From assembly GCF_000385335.1 (NCBI RefSeq), contig NZ_ARWA01000001.1:1070001-1134000 (forward strand): 64,000 nt of DNA. The letters are read 5' to 3'. A program made the translations under genes and the position numbers. Shown here in pieces: positions 38,310 through 45,747 of this stretch. The number at the start of each line of letters is the position of its first letter. Position 1 is the first letter of the stretch. Under the pieces are notes generated by a model. It was given only the letters and a program-made list of their open reading frames with translations. It was not told the DNA's origin and searched no databases. This DNA comes from Methyloferula stellata AR4 (GTDB lineage Bacteria; Pseudomonadota; Alphaproteobacteria; Rhizobiales; Beijerinckiaceae).

Positions 38310-40457
38310 CTATTCGCCCGCTTCCTGCTGTTCCATCGTCTTTTCTTTCAGGTCGAGATCCTCGCCCGTCTCCTGATCGACAGAGCGCATGGAGAGGCGC
38401 ACCTTGCCGCGTTCGTCGAAGCCGAGCAGTTTCACCTTGACCTTGTCGCCGTCCTTGACGACATCGCCCGTCTTCGCAACCCGGCCCTTGGCGAGCTGCG
38501 AAATATGCACGAGGCCATCCTTCGATCCGTAGAAATTCACGAAGGCGCCGAAGTCCACGACCTTGACGACCGTTCCTTCGTAGATCTGGCCGACTTCCGG
38601 GTCGGTCGCGATCGACTTGATCCAGGCGATGGCGGCCTTGATCGAATTGGCGTCGGAGGATGCCACCTTGATCGTGCCGTCATCCTCGATGTTGATCTTG
38701 GCGCCGGTCTTTTCGACGATCTCGCGAATGACCTTGCCGCCGGTGCCGATCACTTCGCGGATCTTGTCGGTCGCAATCTTCAAGGTCTCGATACGCGGCG
38801 CAAATTCGCCGAGTTCGGCGCGGGCGCCGGTCAGGGCCTTGGCCATCTCGCCAAGAATATGGAGGCGTCCTTCCTTGGCCTGGCCAAGCGCGACGCGCAT
38901 GATCTCCTCGTTGATGCCGGTGATCTTGATGTCCATTTGCAGCGAGGTGACGCCGAGCTCCGTGCCGGCGACCTTGAAGTCCATGTCGCCCAGATGATCC
39001 TCGTCGCCGAGAATATCCGAGAGCACCGCGTAGCGGCTGCCTTCGAGGATCAAGCCCATGGCGATGCCGGCGGTCGGGCGCTTCAGCGGGACGCCCGCAT
39101 CCATCAAGGCAAGCGACGAACCGCAGACGGTTGCCATCGACGACGATCCGTTCGACTCGGTGATCTCCGACACAACGCGGATCGTATACGGGAATTCCGC
39201 CGCTGTCGGCAGCATCGGACGAATGGCGCGCCAGGCGAGCTTGCCATGGCCGATTTCGCGGCGGCCGGGCGAACCCATGCGGCCCGTTTCGCCGACCGAA
39301 TAGGGCGGGAAATTATAATGCAGCAGGAAGCGCTCTTTGTACGTGCCTTCGAGACTGTCGATGAATTGTTCGTCCTCGCCGGTGCCGAGCGTTGCAACGA
39401 CCAGCGCCTGGGTTTCGCCGCGGGTAAACAAGGCGGAGCCATGGGTGCGCGGCAGGATGCCGACTTCGGCGAGGATCGGGCGCACGGTTTTGACGTCGCG
39501 GCCGTCGATGCGGATGCCGGTGTCGAGCACGTTCCAGCGCACCACCTTGGCTTGCAGGTCGTGGAAGACTTCGCCGACTGCCTCCTTGGAAAATTTCGGT
39601 TCGACGCCCTCCGGGAACATCGCGCCCATGACCTTCACCTTGACGGCGTCGACGGCCTTATAGCGCTCCTGCTTGGCGGTAATCTTATAGGCCTCGCGGA
39701 GATCCGTTTCGGCGATGCCGAGAACCGCGGCCTCGATCTCCGTCTTGTCGGCAATGACGAGGTCGCGCGGCTCCTTGGCAGCCTTTTCGGCGAGCCGGAT
39801 GATCGCCTCGATGACCGGCTGGAAACCGCGATGCCCGGCCATGACGGCGGCGAGCATGATCTCTTCGGATAATTCCTTGGCCTCGGATTCGACCATGAGC
39901 ACGGCATCGGCCGTGCCGGCAACGACGAGTTCGAGCGCCGACTCCTTGATCTCGGAGGTGGTCGGATTGACCTTGAATTCGCCGTTGATATAGCCGACGC
40001 GCGCCGCGCCGACCGGTCCCATGAAGGGAACTCCCGAAAGCGTCAGTGCGGCGGAGGTCGCGACCATCGACAGAATGTCCGGATCATTGTCGAGATCATG
40101 CGAGAGCACGGTCACGACGACCTGCGTGTCGTTGCGGTAGCCGTCCGGAAACAGAGGCCGGATCGGCCGGTCGATCAGGCGCGAGACGAGCGTCTCTTTT
40201 TCCGACGGGCGGCCTTCGCGCTTGAAATAGCCGCCGGGAATGCGGCCGGCCGCGAAAGCCTTTTCCTGATAATTGACGGTGAGCGGGAAAAAATCGATGC
40301 CGGCCTTCGGTGTCTTGGCGGAGACGACCGTGGCGAGAACCGTGGTCTCGCCGTAGGTCGCGAGAACCGCGCCATCCGCCTGCCTGGCGATTTTCCCTGT
40401 TTCTAGAACGAGCTTATGACCGGCCCAGTCTATTTCTTCGCGATGGATATCGAACAT
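38310..40457 (-). CDS. pnp: Polyribonucleotide nucleotidyltransferase (PNPase)
   Basis: A 3'-5' phosphorolytic exoribonuclease of RNA decay. The 715 residues contain two RNase PH domains (starting [44 protein letters not shown]; and [41 protein letters not shown]), the KH domain ([29 protein letters not shown]) and an S1 domain ([34 protein letters not shown]). Start ATG 40457. The leader contains a long stem (40511-40556) that could serve autoregulation. rpsO is 675 bp upstream with its own terminator. Confidence 0.98.
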   Translation of the reverse strand: MFDIHREEIDWAGHKLVLETGKIARQADGAVLATYGETTVLATVVSAKTPKAGIDFFPLTVNYQEKAFAAGRIPGGYFKREGRPSEKETLVSRLIDRPIRPLFPDGYRNDTQVVVTVLSHDLDNDPDILSMVATSAALTLSGVPFMGPVGAARVGYINGEFKVNPTTSEIKESALELVVAGTADAVLMVESEAKELSEEIMLAAVMAGHRGFQPVIEAIIRLAEKAAKEPRDLVIADKTEIEAAVLGIAETDLREAYKITAKQERYKAVDAVKVKVMGAMFPEGVEPKFSKEAVGEVFHDLQAKVVRWNVLDTGIRIDGRDVKTVRPILAEVGILPRTHGSALFTRGETQALVVATLGTGEDEQFIDSLEGTYKERFLLHYNFPPYSVGETGRMGSPGRREIGHGKLAWRAIRPMLPTAAEFPYTIRVVSEITESNGSSSMATVCGSSLALMDAGVPLKRPTAGIAMGLILEGSRYAVLSDILGDEDHLGDMDFKVAGTELGVTSLQMDIKITGINEEIMRVALGQAKEGRLHILGEMAKALTGARAELGEFAPRIETLKIATDKIREVIGTGGKVIREIVEKTGAKINIEDDGTIKVASSDANSIKAAIAWIKSIATDPEVGQIYEGTVVKVVDFGAFVNFYGSKDGLVHISQLAKGRVAKTGDVVKDGDKVKVKLLGFDERGKVRLSMRSVDQETGEDLDLKEKTMEQQEAGE

Positions 40458-40510
40458 GTGTTTCGTCTTTCATGATGCGGCGAAGACGAGGGGCCATGTG
40501 CAAGACGGCG

Positions 40511-40556
40511 AGAAGCTGTCGCGAGGCAAGGCTAAAAGCCGTAAAAGACAGCTTCT
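40511..40556 (-). ncRNA. Stem-loop in the pnp mRNA leader
   Basis: AGAAGCTGTC / GACAGCTTCT form a perfect 10-bp stem enclosing a GGCT-AAA-AGCC hairpin, 54 bp before the pnp ATG. In E. coli a leader stem cut by RNase III lets PNPase repress its own translation; an equivalent role is inferred from position. Confidence 0.45.
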
Positions 40557-41082
40557 GGCGATCCTGCCATGGCTCGGTGTCGTCACCGAGGTCTGACCCG
40601 GCAGCCCTATGCCGCCGGTGCCAGGAAAAAGATGCGCTGCTGACGCGGCACCCTTCTGTTTGTTGGCGCCGGCCGATCAGGGACGGCGCTTCTAAAATTT
40701 CAAAGGAACTATAGTACGAATTTTGAGAAGCTGCCTCGCCGCCCGGAGAGCCGCCTTCGGCTTCGAAACGGTCGAAGCGGGATATCCGCTTCAAAGAGAC
40801 AGCATCATGAAGGATGAGCGTGATCCTTGCCTTGGCCTTCCCGTTTTGTCCGCCGGGAACACCAGTTCTTTATAGGGGATTTCACCCCAATTTCGGCCCT
40901 AAACTTGGCACCGGCCCCAGAAATTGACAGATTTCGGGGAGGGCCCAGCCTAATGCGGCCGAGGCCGAGGTGGGCGAGGGGGCCAAGACCGGCAGCGGCC
41001 TGCCCTTATGTTGCGGGCCGCGCCGCCGGAGTCAATGGAACGCCGGGCGGAACGAGGCGGCGGATGCCGCCCGCAATCCGGC

Positions 41083-41116
41083 AAAATGGTCCAATTCGAG
41101 CGAATCGGACCATTTT
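41083..41116 (-). terminator. Intrinsic terminator of rpsO
   Basis: Arms AAAATGGTCC and GGACCATTTT extend by ATTCG / CGAAT after one mismatch; on the minus strand the stem ends in a short U-run, 17 bp after the rpsO stop. Confidence 0.7.
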
Positions 41117-41132
41117 TCAGGCAGTTTTGGGT

Positions 41133-41402
41133 CTAGCGGCGGATGCCGAGGCGCTCGATCAGGGACTTATAGCGTGGTTCGTCCCGCGCTTTCACATAGT
41201 CCAAGAGGCTGCGGCGCTGCGAGACCATTTTGAGCAGGCCGCGACGCGAATGATTGTCTTTCGCATGCGTCTTGAAGTGCTCGGTGAGATTGGCGATCCG
41301 TTCGGTCAGGATCGCGACCTGCACCTCGGGCGAACCCGTATCGCTCGGCTTTGTGGCATATTCTTTGACGAGCGTCTGCTTACGCTCCGGCGTAATCGAC
41401 AT
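41133..41402 (-). CDS. rpsO: 30S ribosomal protein S15
   Basis: The 89-residue protein is complete and standard: [36 protein letters not shown], then [36 protein letters not shown] and [13 protein letters not shown]15 binds 16S rRNA in the platform. ATG at 41402 with AAAGGAA upstream. It is followed by its own terminator and 675 bp later by pnp. Both genes are inverted relative to truB, unlike the usual order truB-rpsO-pnp. Confidence 0.98.
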   Translation of the reverse strand: MSITPERKQTLVKEYATKPSDTGSPEVQVAILTERIANLTEHFKTHAKDNHSRRGLLKMVSQRRSLLDYVKARDEPRYKSLIERLGIRR

Positions 41403-41619
41403 CGGCGTTCCTTTCGAACCGGCTCGCAGCCAGACGCTTTCGCGCGGCTTGAGCGGATTGAGACTTTGTGAAAATCAACCCGCATGGGCAAAGCCGGGAT
41501 GTCGTCCAGCCAAGTCGAAACGGGAGGGTGAGGGCTCTCCTTTAAGATCAATCGATTCGAAGATCAAGCGCCGCGGCGTTGCGAGCCCGCGGCCGCCTCT
41601 ATAGGCTCGCCGCGGCCAG

Positions 41620-41645
41620 GGAACGCGCGGCACTCAAGCTGCGTT
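41620..41645 (+). promoter_or_regulatory. EcfG (general stress sigma) promoter for Gly/His-rich protein
   Basis: GGAAC (41620-41624), 17 bp, CGTT (41642-41645), a full match to the consensus, 43 bp before the ATG at 41688. Confidence 0.7.
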
Positions 41646-41687
41646 TGCCTCGCGCACGGAAGCTATTCCGTGAAAAAAGGAGGGAAA

Positions 41688-42131
41688 ATGCGTCTTCTGA
41701 TCAAGAAACTCGTGGCGGGTGCTGCGGTCGTGGCCGGAATGAGTCCGGCTATCCAAGAAGCTTCCGCCGCAGCGGTTCCGATCGGCAATCTGGCACCTGT
41801 CATCGGCGATGCCTTGCCGGTGCAACAGACGCAGTTCTTATACGGCGGCCAAAATTACTGCTGGTATGACAACGGCTGGCGTGGACCCGGATTTTATTGG
41901 TGCGGCTATGCGTGGCGTCGCGGCTTTGGCTGGGGCGGCGGCTATGGCTGGCACGGTTGGCATGGCGGCCACGGCGGTGGCGGCGGTTTCCATGGTGGTG
42001 GTTTCCATGGCGGCGGCTTCCCCGGTGGCGGGTTCCATGGCGGCGGGTTCCATGGCGGGTTCCATGGCGGCGGGCATGGCGGGTTCCATGGCGGTGGCGG
42101 CCACGGTGGTGGCCACGGCGGTCACCATTGA
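41688..42131 (+). CDS. Exported Gly/His-rich repeat protein
   Basis: A 147-residue protein with signal peptide MRLLIKKLVAGAAVVAGMSPA (cleavage near EASAAA). A Trp/Tyr-rich segment with two cysteines (YCWYDNGWRGPGFYWCGYAWRRGFGWGGG) precedes about 55 C-terminal residues made of GGGFHGG-type repeats ending in GGHGGHH. ATG at 41688 follows AAGGAGGGA; a GTG at 41670 lies before this RBS. The His-rich tail may bind metal ions; function is unknown. An EcfG promoter precedes it. The last 10 bp overlap the convergent pxpC stop. Confidence 0.8.
   Translation: MRLLIKKLVAGAAVVAGMSPAIQEASAAAVPIGNLAPVIGDALPVQQTQFLYGGQNYCWYDNGWRGPGFYWCGYAWRRGFGWGGGYGWHGWHGGHGGGGGFHGGGFHGGGFPGGGFHGGGFHGGFHGGGHGGFHGGGGHGGGHGGHH
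41975..42125 (+). repeat. Tandem GGTTTCCATGGCGGC-type repeats
   Basis: Degenerate 12-15-bp units containing TTCCATGGCGG recur about nine times and encode the GGGFHGG repeats of the exported protein. Such arrays are prone to length change. They are in-frame coding repeats and not a CRISPR array. Confidence 0.8.
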
Positions 42132-43147
42132 TCATCCGAGGCATCGCGGCGTGTATCGACCACGCCGTCGATCAGATTGAGCGAGCGTAATATCTCGCTG
42201 GAAAATCCCGCCGCGGTTGCCTTCGAGGTGACCGCGGCGATCTTGTCTTCAAGCGCGAAAAGCGCCGCGCGGGCCTCGGCCATGCCGCAGAGGACAAAGC
42301 GGCACGTTTCGCCCGGACGCATTTGCGCAAGCCGTCCAATATCGGCCTTGATGACTGAACCGATCTTCGGATAGCCGCCGGTCGGCTGATGATCGGCCAT
42401 CAGGACGAGTGGTTGTCCGTCGCCGCCGATTTGGACGGCGCCGAGCGCGATCCCATCCGACACTATATTGAACCCTGAAGCATGCTCGATCTTCGGCCCC
42501 TTGAGCCGATAGGCCATGCGGTCGGCCGAGGCCGTCAGACTGAAAGCTTCGGAAAAAAGCAGCGCAAGCGCGTCGGCGGTAAAATAATCGTCCTGTGGGC
42601 CGAGCAGGATGCGGATCGGCCGCATATCGCGATCGAGCCAGGGGGCTTCAATCCTTGCGTCGCGCCGCATCGCCGCGTCTGGTTGGCTCAAGGCGGGCAG
42701 GCTGTCGCCCGCTTCGATCATCCGGCCGCCGATGCCGGAGCGCAGATGCGTCGAGCGGCTGCCCATCTCGATGGCTGTGTCGAAGCCGCCCTTAACGGCG
42801 AGATAGGCCCAGGCGCCCCAGGCGCCAGGCTTCGCCGCCAATCTTTCACCCGGGCGAAGCGTGATCCGTATGGGCGAAGGCAATGCTCTGCCGTCGCGGG
42901 TCCAGAGAAATCCGCCGCCGCCAAAAGCAAGATCGAGCGGGACTTGCGTGCCTGCCTCAAAGCCGCCGACGGAAATCTCGATTGTTCCCGCGTCATGCGC
43001 ATTGCCCAAGACCCGATTGACCGTCCGAAAGGCGGCCCAGTCCATCGGTCCGGACGGCGTGACGCCAAAACGCCGCCAGTGAAAACGGCCGCTGTCCTGG
43101 ATCGTGGTGCCGGGCCCGGCGCGGACCACTTTAAGATGCGCGGCCAT
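42122..43147 (-). CDS. pxpC: 5-oxoprolinase subunit PxpC
   Basis: One of three subunits of the ATP-dependent 5-oxoprolinase that converts 5-oxoproline to glutamate. The 341-residue protein has the PxpC/KipA blocks LKVVRAGPGTTIQDSGRFHWRRFGVTPSGPMDWAAFRTVNRVLGN, IEISVGGFEA, LAVKGGFDT, SRSTHLRSGIGG, and the C-terminal DGQPLVLMADHQPTGGYPKIGSVI. Its ATG overlaps the stop of pxpB by one base, showing tight coupling. Formerly annotated as biotin-dependent carboxylase or allophanate-hydrolase subunit 2, a name explained by homology to part of urea carboxylase. Confidence 0.93.
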   Translation of the reverse strand: MAAHLKVVRAGPGTTIQDSGRFHWRRFGVTPSGPMDWAAFRTVNRVLGNAHDAGTIEISVGGFEAGTQVPLDLAFGGGGFLWTRDGRALPSPIRITLRPGERLAAKPGAWGAWAYLAVKGGFDTAIEMGSRSTHLRSGIGGRMIEAGDSLPALSQPDAAMRRDARIEAPWLDRDMRPIRILLGPQDDYFTADALALLFSEAFSLTASADRMAYRLKGPKIEHASGFNIVSDGIALGAVQIGGDGQPLVLMADHQPTGGYPKIGSVIKADIGRLAQMRPGETCRFVLCGMAEARAALFALEDKIAAVTSKATAAGFSSEILRSLNLIDGVVDTRRDASDDQW

Positions 43148-43875
43148 TATGCCATCTCTTCGCGCGCGATGAGCGCGCCCGCCGCCGCGTCGCGTCGCAA
43201 AGCCTCGAATGTCGCAAGATCGATGCGCTCGAACGTGACCTCGTCTCCGACATCCGCGAAAAAGGCGCGCGCGCGGGACGAGTCGAACATGCGCACCGGC
43301 GTCTGCGCGATGACATACCAGCCGGTCGGCATAGCGATCGTGGTGATGAGCGCCTGACCGCCCGCGATCAGCAGTGCGCCTTCCGGCGCGGGGGGACGCG
43401 GCGTGGCGCGGCGCGAAATCGCAAGCGCGTCCGGCAGCCCGCCGAGAAAGGTGAAGCCGGGTGCGAAGCCATACATATAGACGCGATAAAGCGCATCCGC
43501 GTGCAAATCCGCGATGCGCTCCTGCGGCAGACGAAGCGTTTCGGAGACTTCGGCCAGATCCTCAGCGAGCGCGGGATCGTAGCAGACGGGGATGCGCCAG
43601 CGCTTTGGCTTACCCATGTCGCGCCGTGGCGTCGTGTCGAGTCCGCCGAGCGTTTCGATCAAAGCTTCGGGTGTCGTCGCGCGCGGATCGAAATGAATCA
43701 TGAGCGAACGATAGGTCGGTACCGTCTCGATGACGCCTTCGATGGGCGCGGCGGCGATGGCGGCGTCAAGCGCCAGCACGCGGTCGTGAATCAAGGGATC
43801 GATCGCGCGGCCATATTCGACGACAAGCGCGCTCTCGCCGGCCGGTAGAAAGCGCGGGGGGATGTCGTTACTCAT
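43147..43875 (-). CDS. pxpB: 5-oxoprolinase subunit PxpB
   Basis: The second subunit, 242 residues. Typical blocks: PAGESALVVEYGRAIDP (11-27), PTYRSLMIHFDPRATTPEAL, the cyclophilin-like domain with RVYMYGFAPGFTFLGGLPDALAISRRATPRPP, and GSVxx-like ALITTIAMPTGWYVIAQTPVRMFD. Homologous to Bacillus KipI. The upstream gap to pxpA (178 bp) is filled by a dispersed repeat, so the operon order pxpA-pxpB-pxpC is kept but interrupted. Confidence 0.93.
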   Translation of the reverse strand: MSNDIPPRFLPAGESALVVEYGRAIDPLIHDRVLALDAAIAAAPIEGVIETVPTYRSLMIHFDPRATTPEALIETLGGLDTTPRRDMGKPKRWRIPVCYDPALAEDLAEVSETLRLPQERIADLHADALYRVYMYGFAPGFTFLGGLPDALAISRRATPRPPAPEGALLIAGGQALITTIAMPTGWYVIAQTPVRMFDSSRARAFFADVGDEVTFERIDLATFEALRRDAAAGALIAREEMA

Positions 43876-43901
43876 AAGTGGTCCTGTCCCCCGTTACCAA
43901 G

Positions 43902-44053
43902 CTTCCTCATGCTGAGGAGGCCCCGAAGGGGCCGTCTCGAAGCACGAGGGAGCGTCATTTGATTTAAGTGGTGCCTGCCGCCCTCGTCCTTCGAGACGCC
44001 GCCATTCCAAATCGCGATTGTTCGATTTGGAATGGCGGCTCCTCAGATGAGGG
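43902..44053. repeat. Dispersed palindromic repeat, family F
   Basis: Starts CCTCATGCTGAGGAGGCCCC-GAA-GGGGCC and ends CCTCAGATGAGGG, with inner arms GCCATTCCAAATCG / CGATTTGGAATGGC. About 150 bp between pxpA and pxpB. A related CCCAAATCG hairpin occurs at 21601-21628. Confidence 0.75.
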
Positions 44054-44818
44054 CTAAACCGAAGCGAAAGCCTTCACCTGAAAGCTCGCGGCTTCGAGTC
44101 TTTGCCGCAGGGTCTTTGCCATGGCGACGGCGTCCGGCGTATCGCCATGCACGCAGATCGAATCGATCCCGACGGGGATACGCTTGCCGGATTGCGCGAT
44201 GACGGCATTCTCAGCCACCATGTCGAGCGCGCGCGCGGCGGCGACCTCGGCGTCGCGGATGACCGCGCCTTCGGCCGATCGCGGCACCAAAAGGCCTTGA
44301 TCCGTATAGGCGCGATCGGCAAAAATTTCGCGTGCGACGGCGAGATTTTCCTTTTCGCCGGCCCGTTCGAGCTCAGTGCCAGCTATGGCGAGAAAGACGA
44401 GATTGCGGTCGACCGCTTTAGCCGCGCGCGCAATGGCCTGCGCCATTGCATGATCTTCCATCGCCATATTGCTCAAGGCGCCATGGACCTTCACATGCGT
44501 CAACTTGTGTCCGGCCAAGGCTGCGAGTGCCTGCGCCGCGCCGATCTGATAGGCGACGAGCCGCTCGATTTCGGCAGTCGTATAAGACATGCGCCGGCGC
44601 CCGAAGCCCTGCAGGTCGGGAAAGCTCGGATGCGCGCCGACGGCGACGCCCTTGGCTTTGGCGAGCCGGAAGGTTTCCGCCATGATATTGGGATCGCCGG
44701 CATGAAAGCCGCAAGCGACATTGGCGCTCGTCACGATGTCGAGCATGGCTTCGTCATCGCCCATCGCATAGGCGCCGAAACCTTCGCCGCAATCGCAATT
44801 CAAATCCACGCTGCGCAT
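44054..44818 (-). CDS. pxpA: 5-oxoprolinase subunit PxpA
   Basis: The LamB/YcsF-family subunit of 5-oxoprolinase, 254 residues. The start MRSVDLNCDCGEGFGAYAMGDDEAML is the family N-terminus; SANVACGFHAGDP, GVAVGAHPSFPDLQGFGRR, HVKVHGALSNMA and the C-terminal ICVHGDTPDAVAMAKTLR follow. The open frame continues to 44989, but those residues come from a family B repeat (MPCRHCERSEAIQ...), so ATG 44818 is used. It heads the pxpA-B-C unit and feeds glutamate metabolism, complementing glutathione turnover. Confidence 0.94.
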   Translation of the reverse strand: MRSVDLNCDCGEGFGAYAMGDDEAMLDIVTSANVACGFHAGDPNIMAETFRLAKAKGVAVGAHPSFPDLQGFGRRRMSYTTAEIERLVAYQIGAAQALAALAGHKLTHVKVHGALSNMAMEDHAMAQAIARAAKAVDRNLVFLAIAGTELERAGEKENLAVAREIFADRAYTDQGLLVPRSAEGAVIRDAEVAAARALDMVAENAVIAQSGKRIPVGIDSICVHGDTPDAVAMAKTLRQRLEAASFQVKAFASV

Positions 44819-44898
44819 TTGGTCCGCTGTCCTTCCCGCGCCAAGTTTAGCGCGGTGGGAGCACGAAAGCCAATCGGTTCGAGGGCGCGAATTGAAAG

Positions 44899-44981
44899 CC
44901 GTCATTGCGAGCGAAGCGAAGCAATCTATGCCATAGTTGAACAGCCGCTCCTGGATTGCTTCGCTTCGCTCGCAATGACGG
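44899..44981. repeat. Dispersed palindromic repeat, family B copy 2
   Basis: CCGTCATTGCGAGCGAAGCG ... CGCTTCGCTCGCAATGACGG, an 83-bp near-perfect palindrome; copy 1 is at 9407-9479. It lies upstream of pxpA and produces a spurious N-terminal reading frame. Confidence 0.85.
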
Positions 44982-45009
44982 CATGGCAATTGATGGCTAG
45001 ACGCCTTAT

Positions 45010-45474
45010 CTACTTCGCGACCATCTTCTGCTGGAGCTCTCGGTCGATCAGCATATTGGCGATGGTCATCCGATGCGTCGCGATCTCTCTTTGCGAGGGC
45101 GCGAGACGATCCGGATGATTGGCGCGCGCAAAAGCACGGCGGAGCTTTTTGAGATCATTCGCACTGAGATTTTCGCTGAGGCCGAGTTCTTCAGCGATTG
45201 CATCCTGCTCGCAGCTCGCGATGGCTTCGAGCAGAGGCTCGACGGCATCTTCGAGATAGGAGGCCTCGAAGACGGGCGGCGTCGCTTGGGCTCTTTCGCC
45301 GTGACCGGAAGGCGCCAATCCCGACAGCATTTGCAGCAGCCAATCATGCGGCTGATGCGCCTGAGACGGGGCGATGGGCGCCGCCATCTCAGTATCCGCA
45401 TCCGTCTCGGATGGGCGGATCTGATCGAGGACGTCCGCGAAAGCCTGAGGCTTCGTCTTTTTGAATCCGAACAT
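45010..45474 (-). CDS. Small protein with J-domain-like C-terminus
   Basis: A 154-residue acidic protein. The first 80 residues are Pro/Ala/Glu-rich and look disordered; residues about 100-150 (LSANDLKKLRRAFARANHPDRLAPSQREIATHRMTIANMLIDREL) contain the His-Pro-Asp triad and helix pattern of a J domain, at the C-terminus rather than the N-terminus. A role as an Hsp70 co-chaperone is inferred. No Shine-Dalgarno is seen; instead a palindrome sits 9-24 nt upstream of the ATG. It is divergent from a membrane protein 273 bp away. Confidence 0.6.
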   Translation of the reverse strand: MFGFKKTKPQAFADVLDQIRPSETDADTEMAAPIAPSQAHQPHDWLLQMLSGLAPSGHGERAQATPPVFEASYLEDAVEPLLEAIASCEQDAIAEELGLSENLSANDLKKLRRAFARANHPDRLAPSQREIATHRMTIANMLIDRELQQKMVAK

Positions 45475-45482
45475 TATTTTAT

Positions 45483-45498
45483 CAGACCGAACGGTCTG
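45483..45498. promoter_or_regulatory. Operator-like palindrome CAGACCG-AA-CGGTCTG
   Basis: Seven-base perfect arms at 45483-45489 and 45492-45498, a form common among TetR-family operators. It lies immediately before the J-domain-like gene and in the divergent gap. No TetR gene is adjacent. It could alternatively act as a leader hairpin. Confidence 0.4.
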
Positions 45499-45747
45499 CC
45501 TTTTATCCCAGTCAAAGCGAATATGGAGCGGGGGCCATTAATCGGGCACTAACAAAGCCAATACTTTCGCGTGAACCGCGGATTTTTTTTAAAATGAACA
45601 AAAGATTAAAATGGGTGAGGCAATACCGCTCGGGCTTGCGCGCGGCTTTAAGCGCTTCATGTAACCATCCGTCAAAGAATTTCCCGGACAAAGAAACGCG
45701 CGCCTGAATGTTCCAGCCGTGCGCTCTTCTCACGAAGGACCCAGGCT

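Larger units (their letters stand above)
40458..41132 (-). other. Long rpsO-pnp intergenic region
   Basis: Apart from the rpsO terminator and the pnp leader stem, I see no gene in these 675 bp. A GCGCCG / CGGCGC stem occurs at 40666-40689, and a TACTAT hexamer near 40709-40714 on the minus strand might be a pnp -10 box, without a good -35. Open frames here (for example 40414-40794 minus) lack a family and overlap pnp. Confidence 0.5.

Noticed and set aside
38505-39872. 455-codon open frame antisense to pnp
   Set aside because: Shadow of pnp in a GC-rich genome.
40414-40794. 126-codon minus-strand frame upstream of pnp
   Set aside because: Overlaps the pnp start, lies in the structured leader and has no recognisable domain.
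41975-42125. Tandem repeats considered as a CRISPR-like array
   Set aside because: Units are 12-15 bp, contiguous and in frame, encoding GGGFHGG; no spacers and no cas genes.
42122-43875. PxpB/PxpC as urea carboxylase or allophanate hydrolase subunits linked to atzF
   Set aside because: Their order with pxpA and their lengths identify 5-oxoprolinase; the real allophanate hydrolase is a separate gene at 62941.
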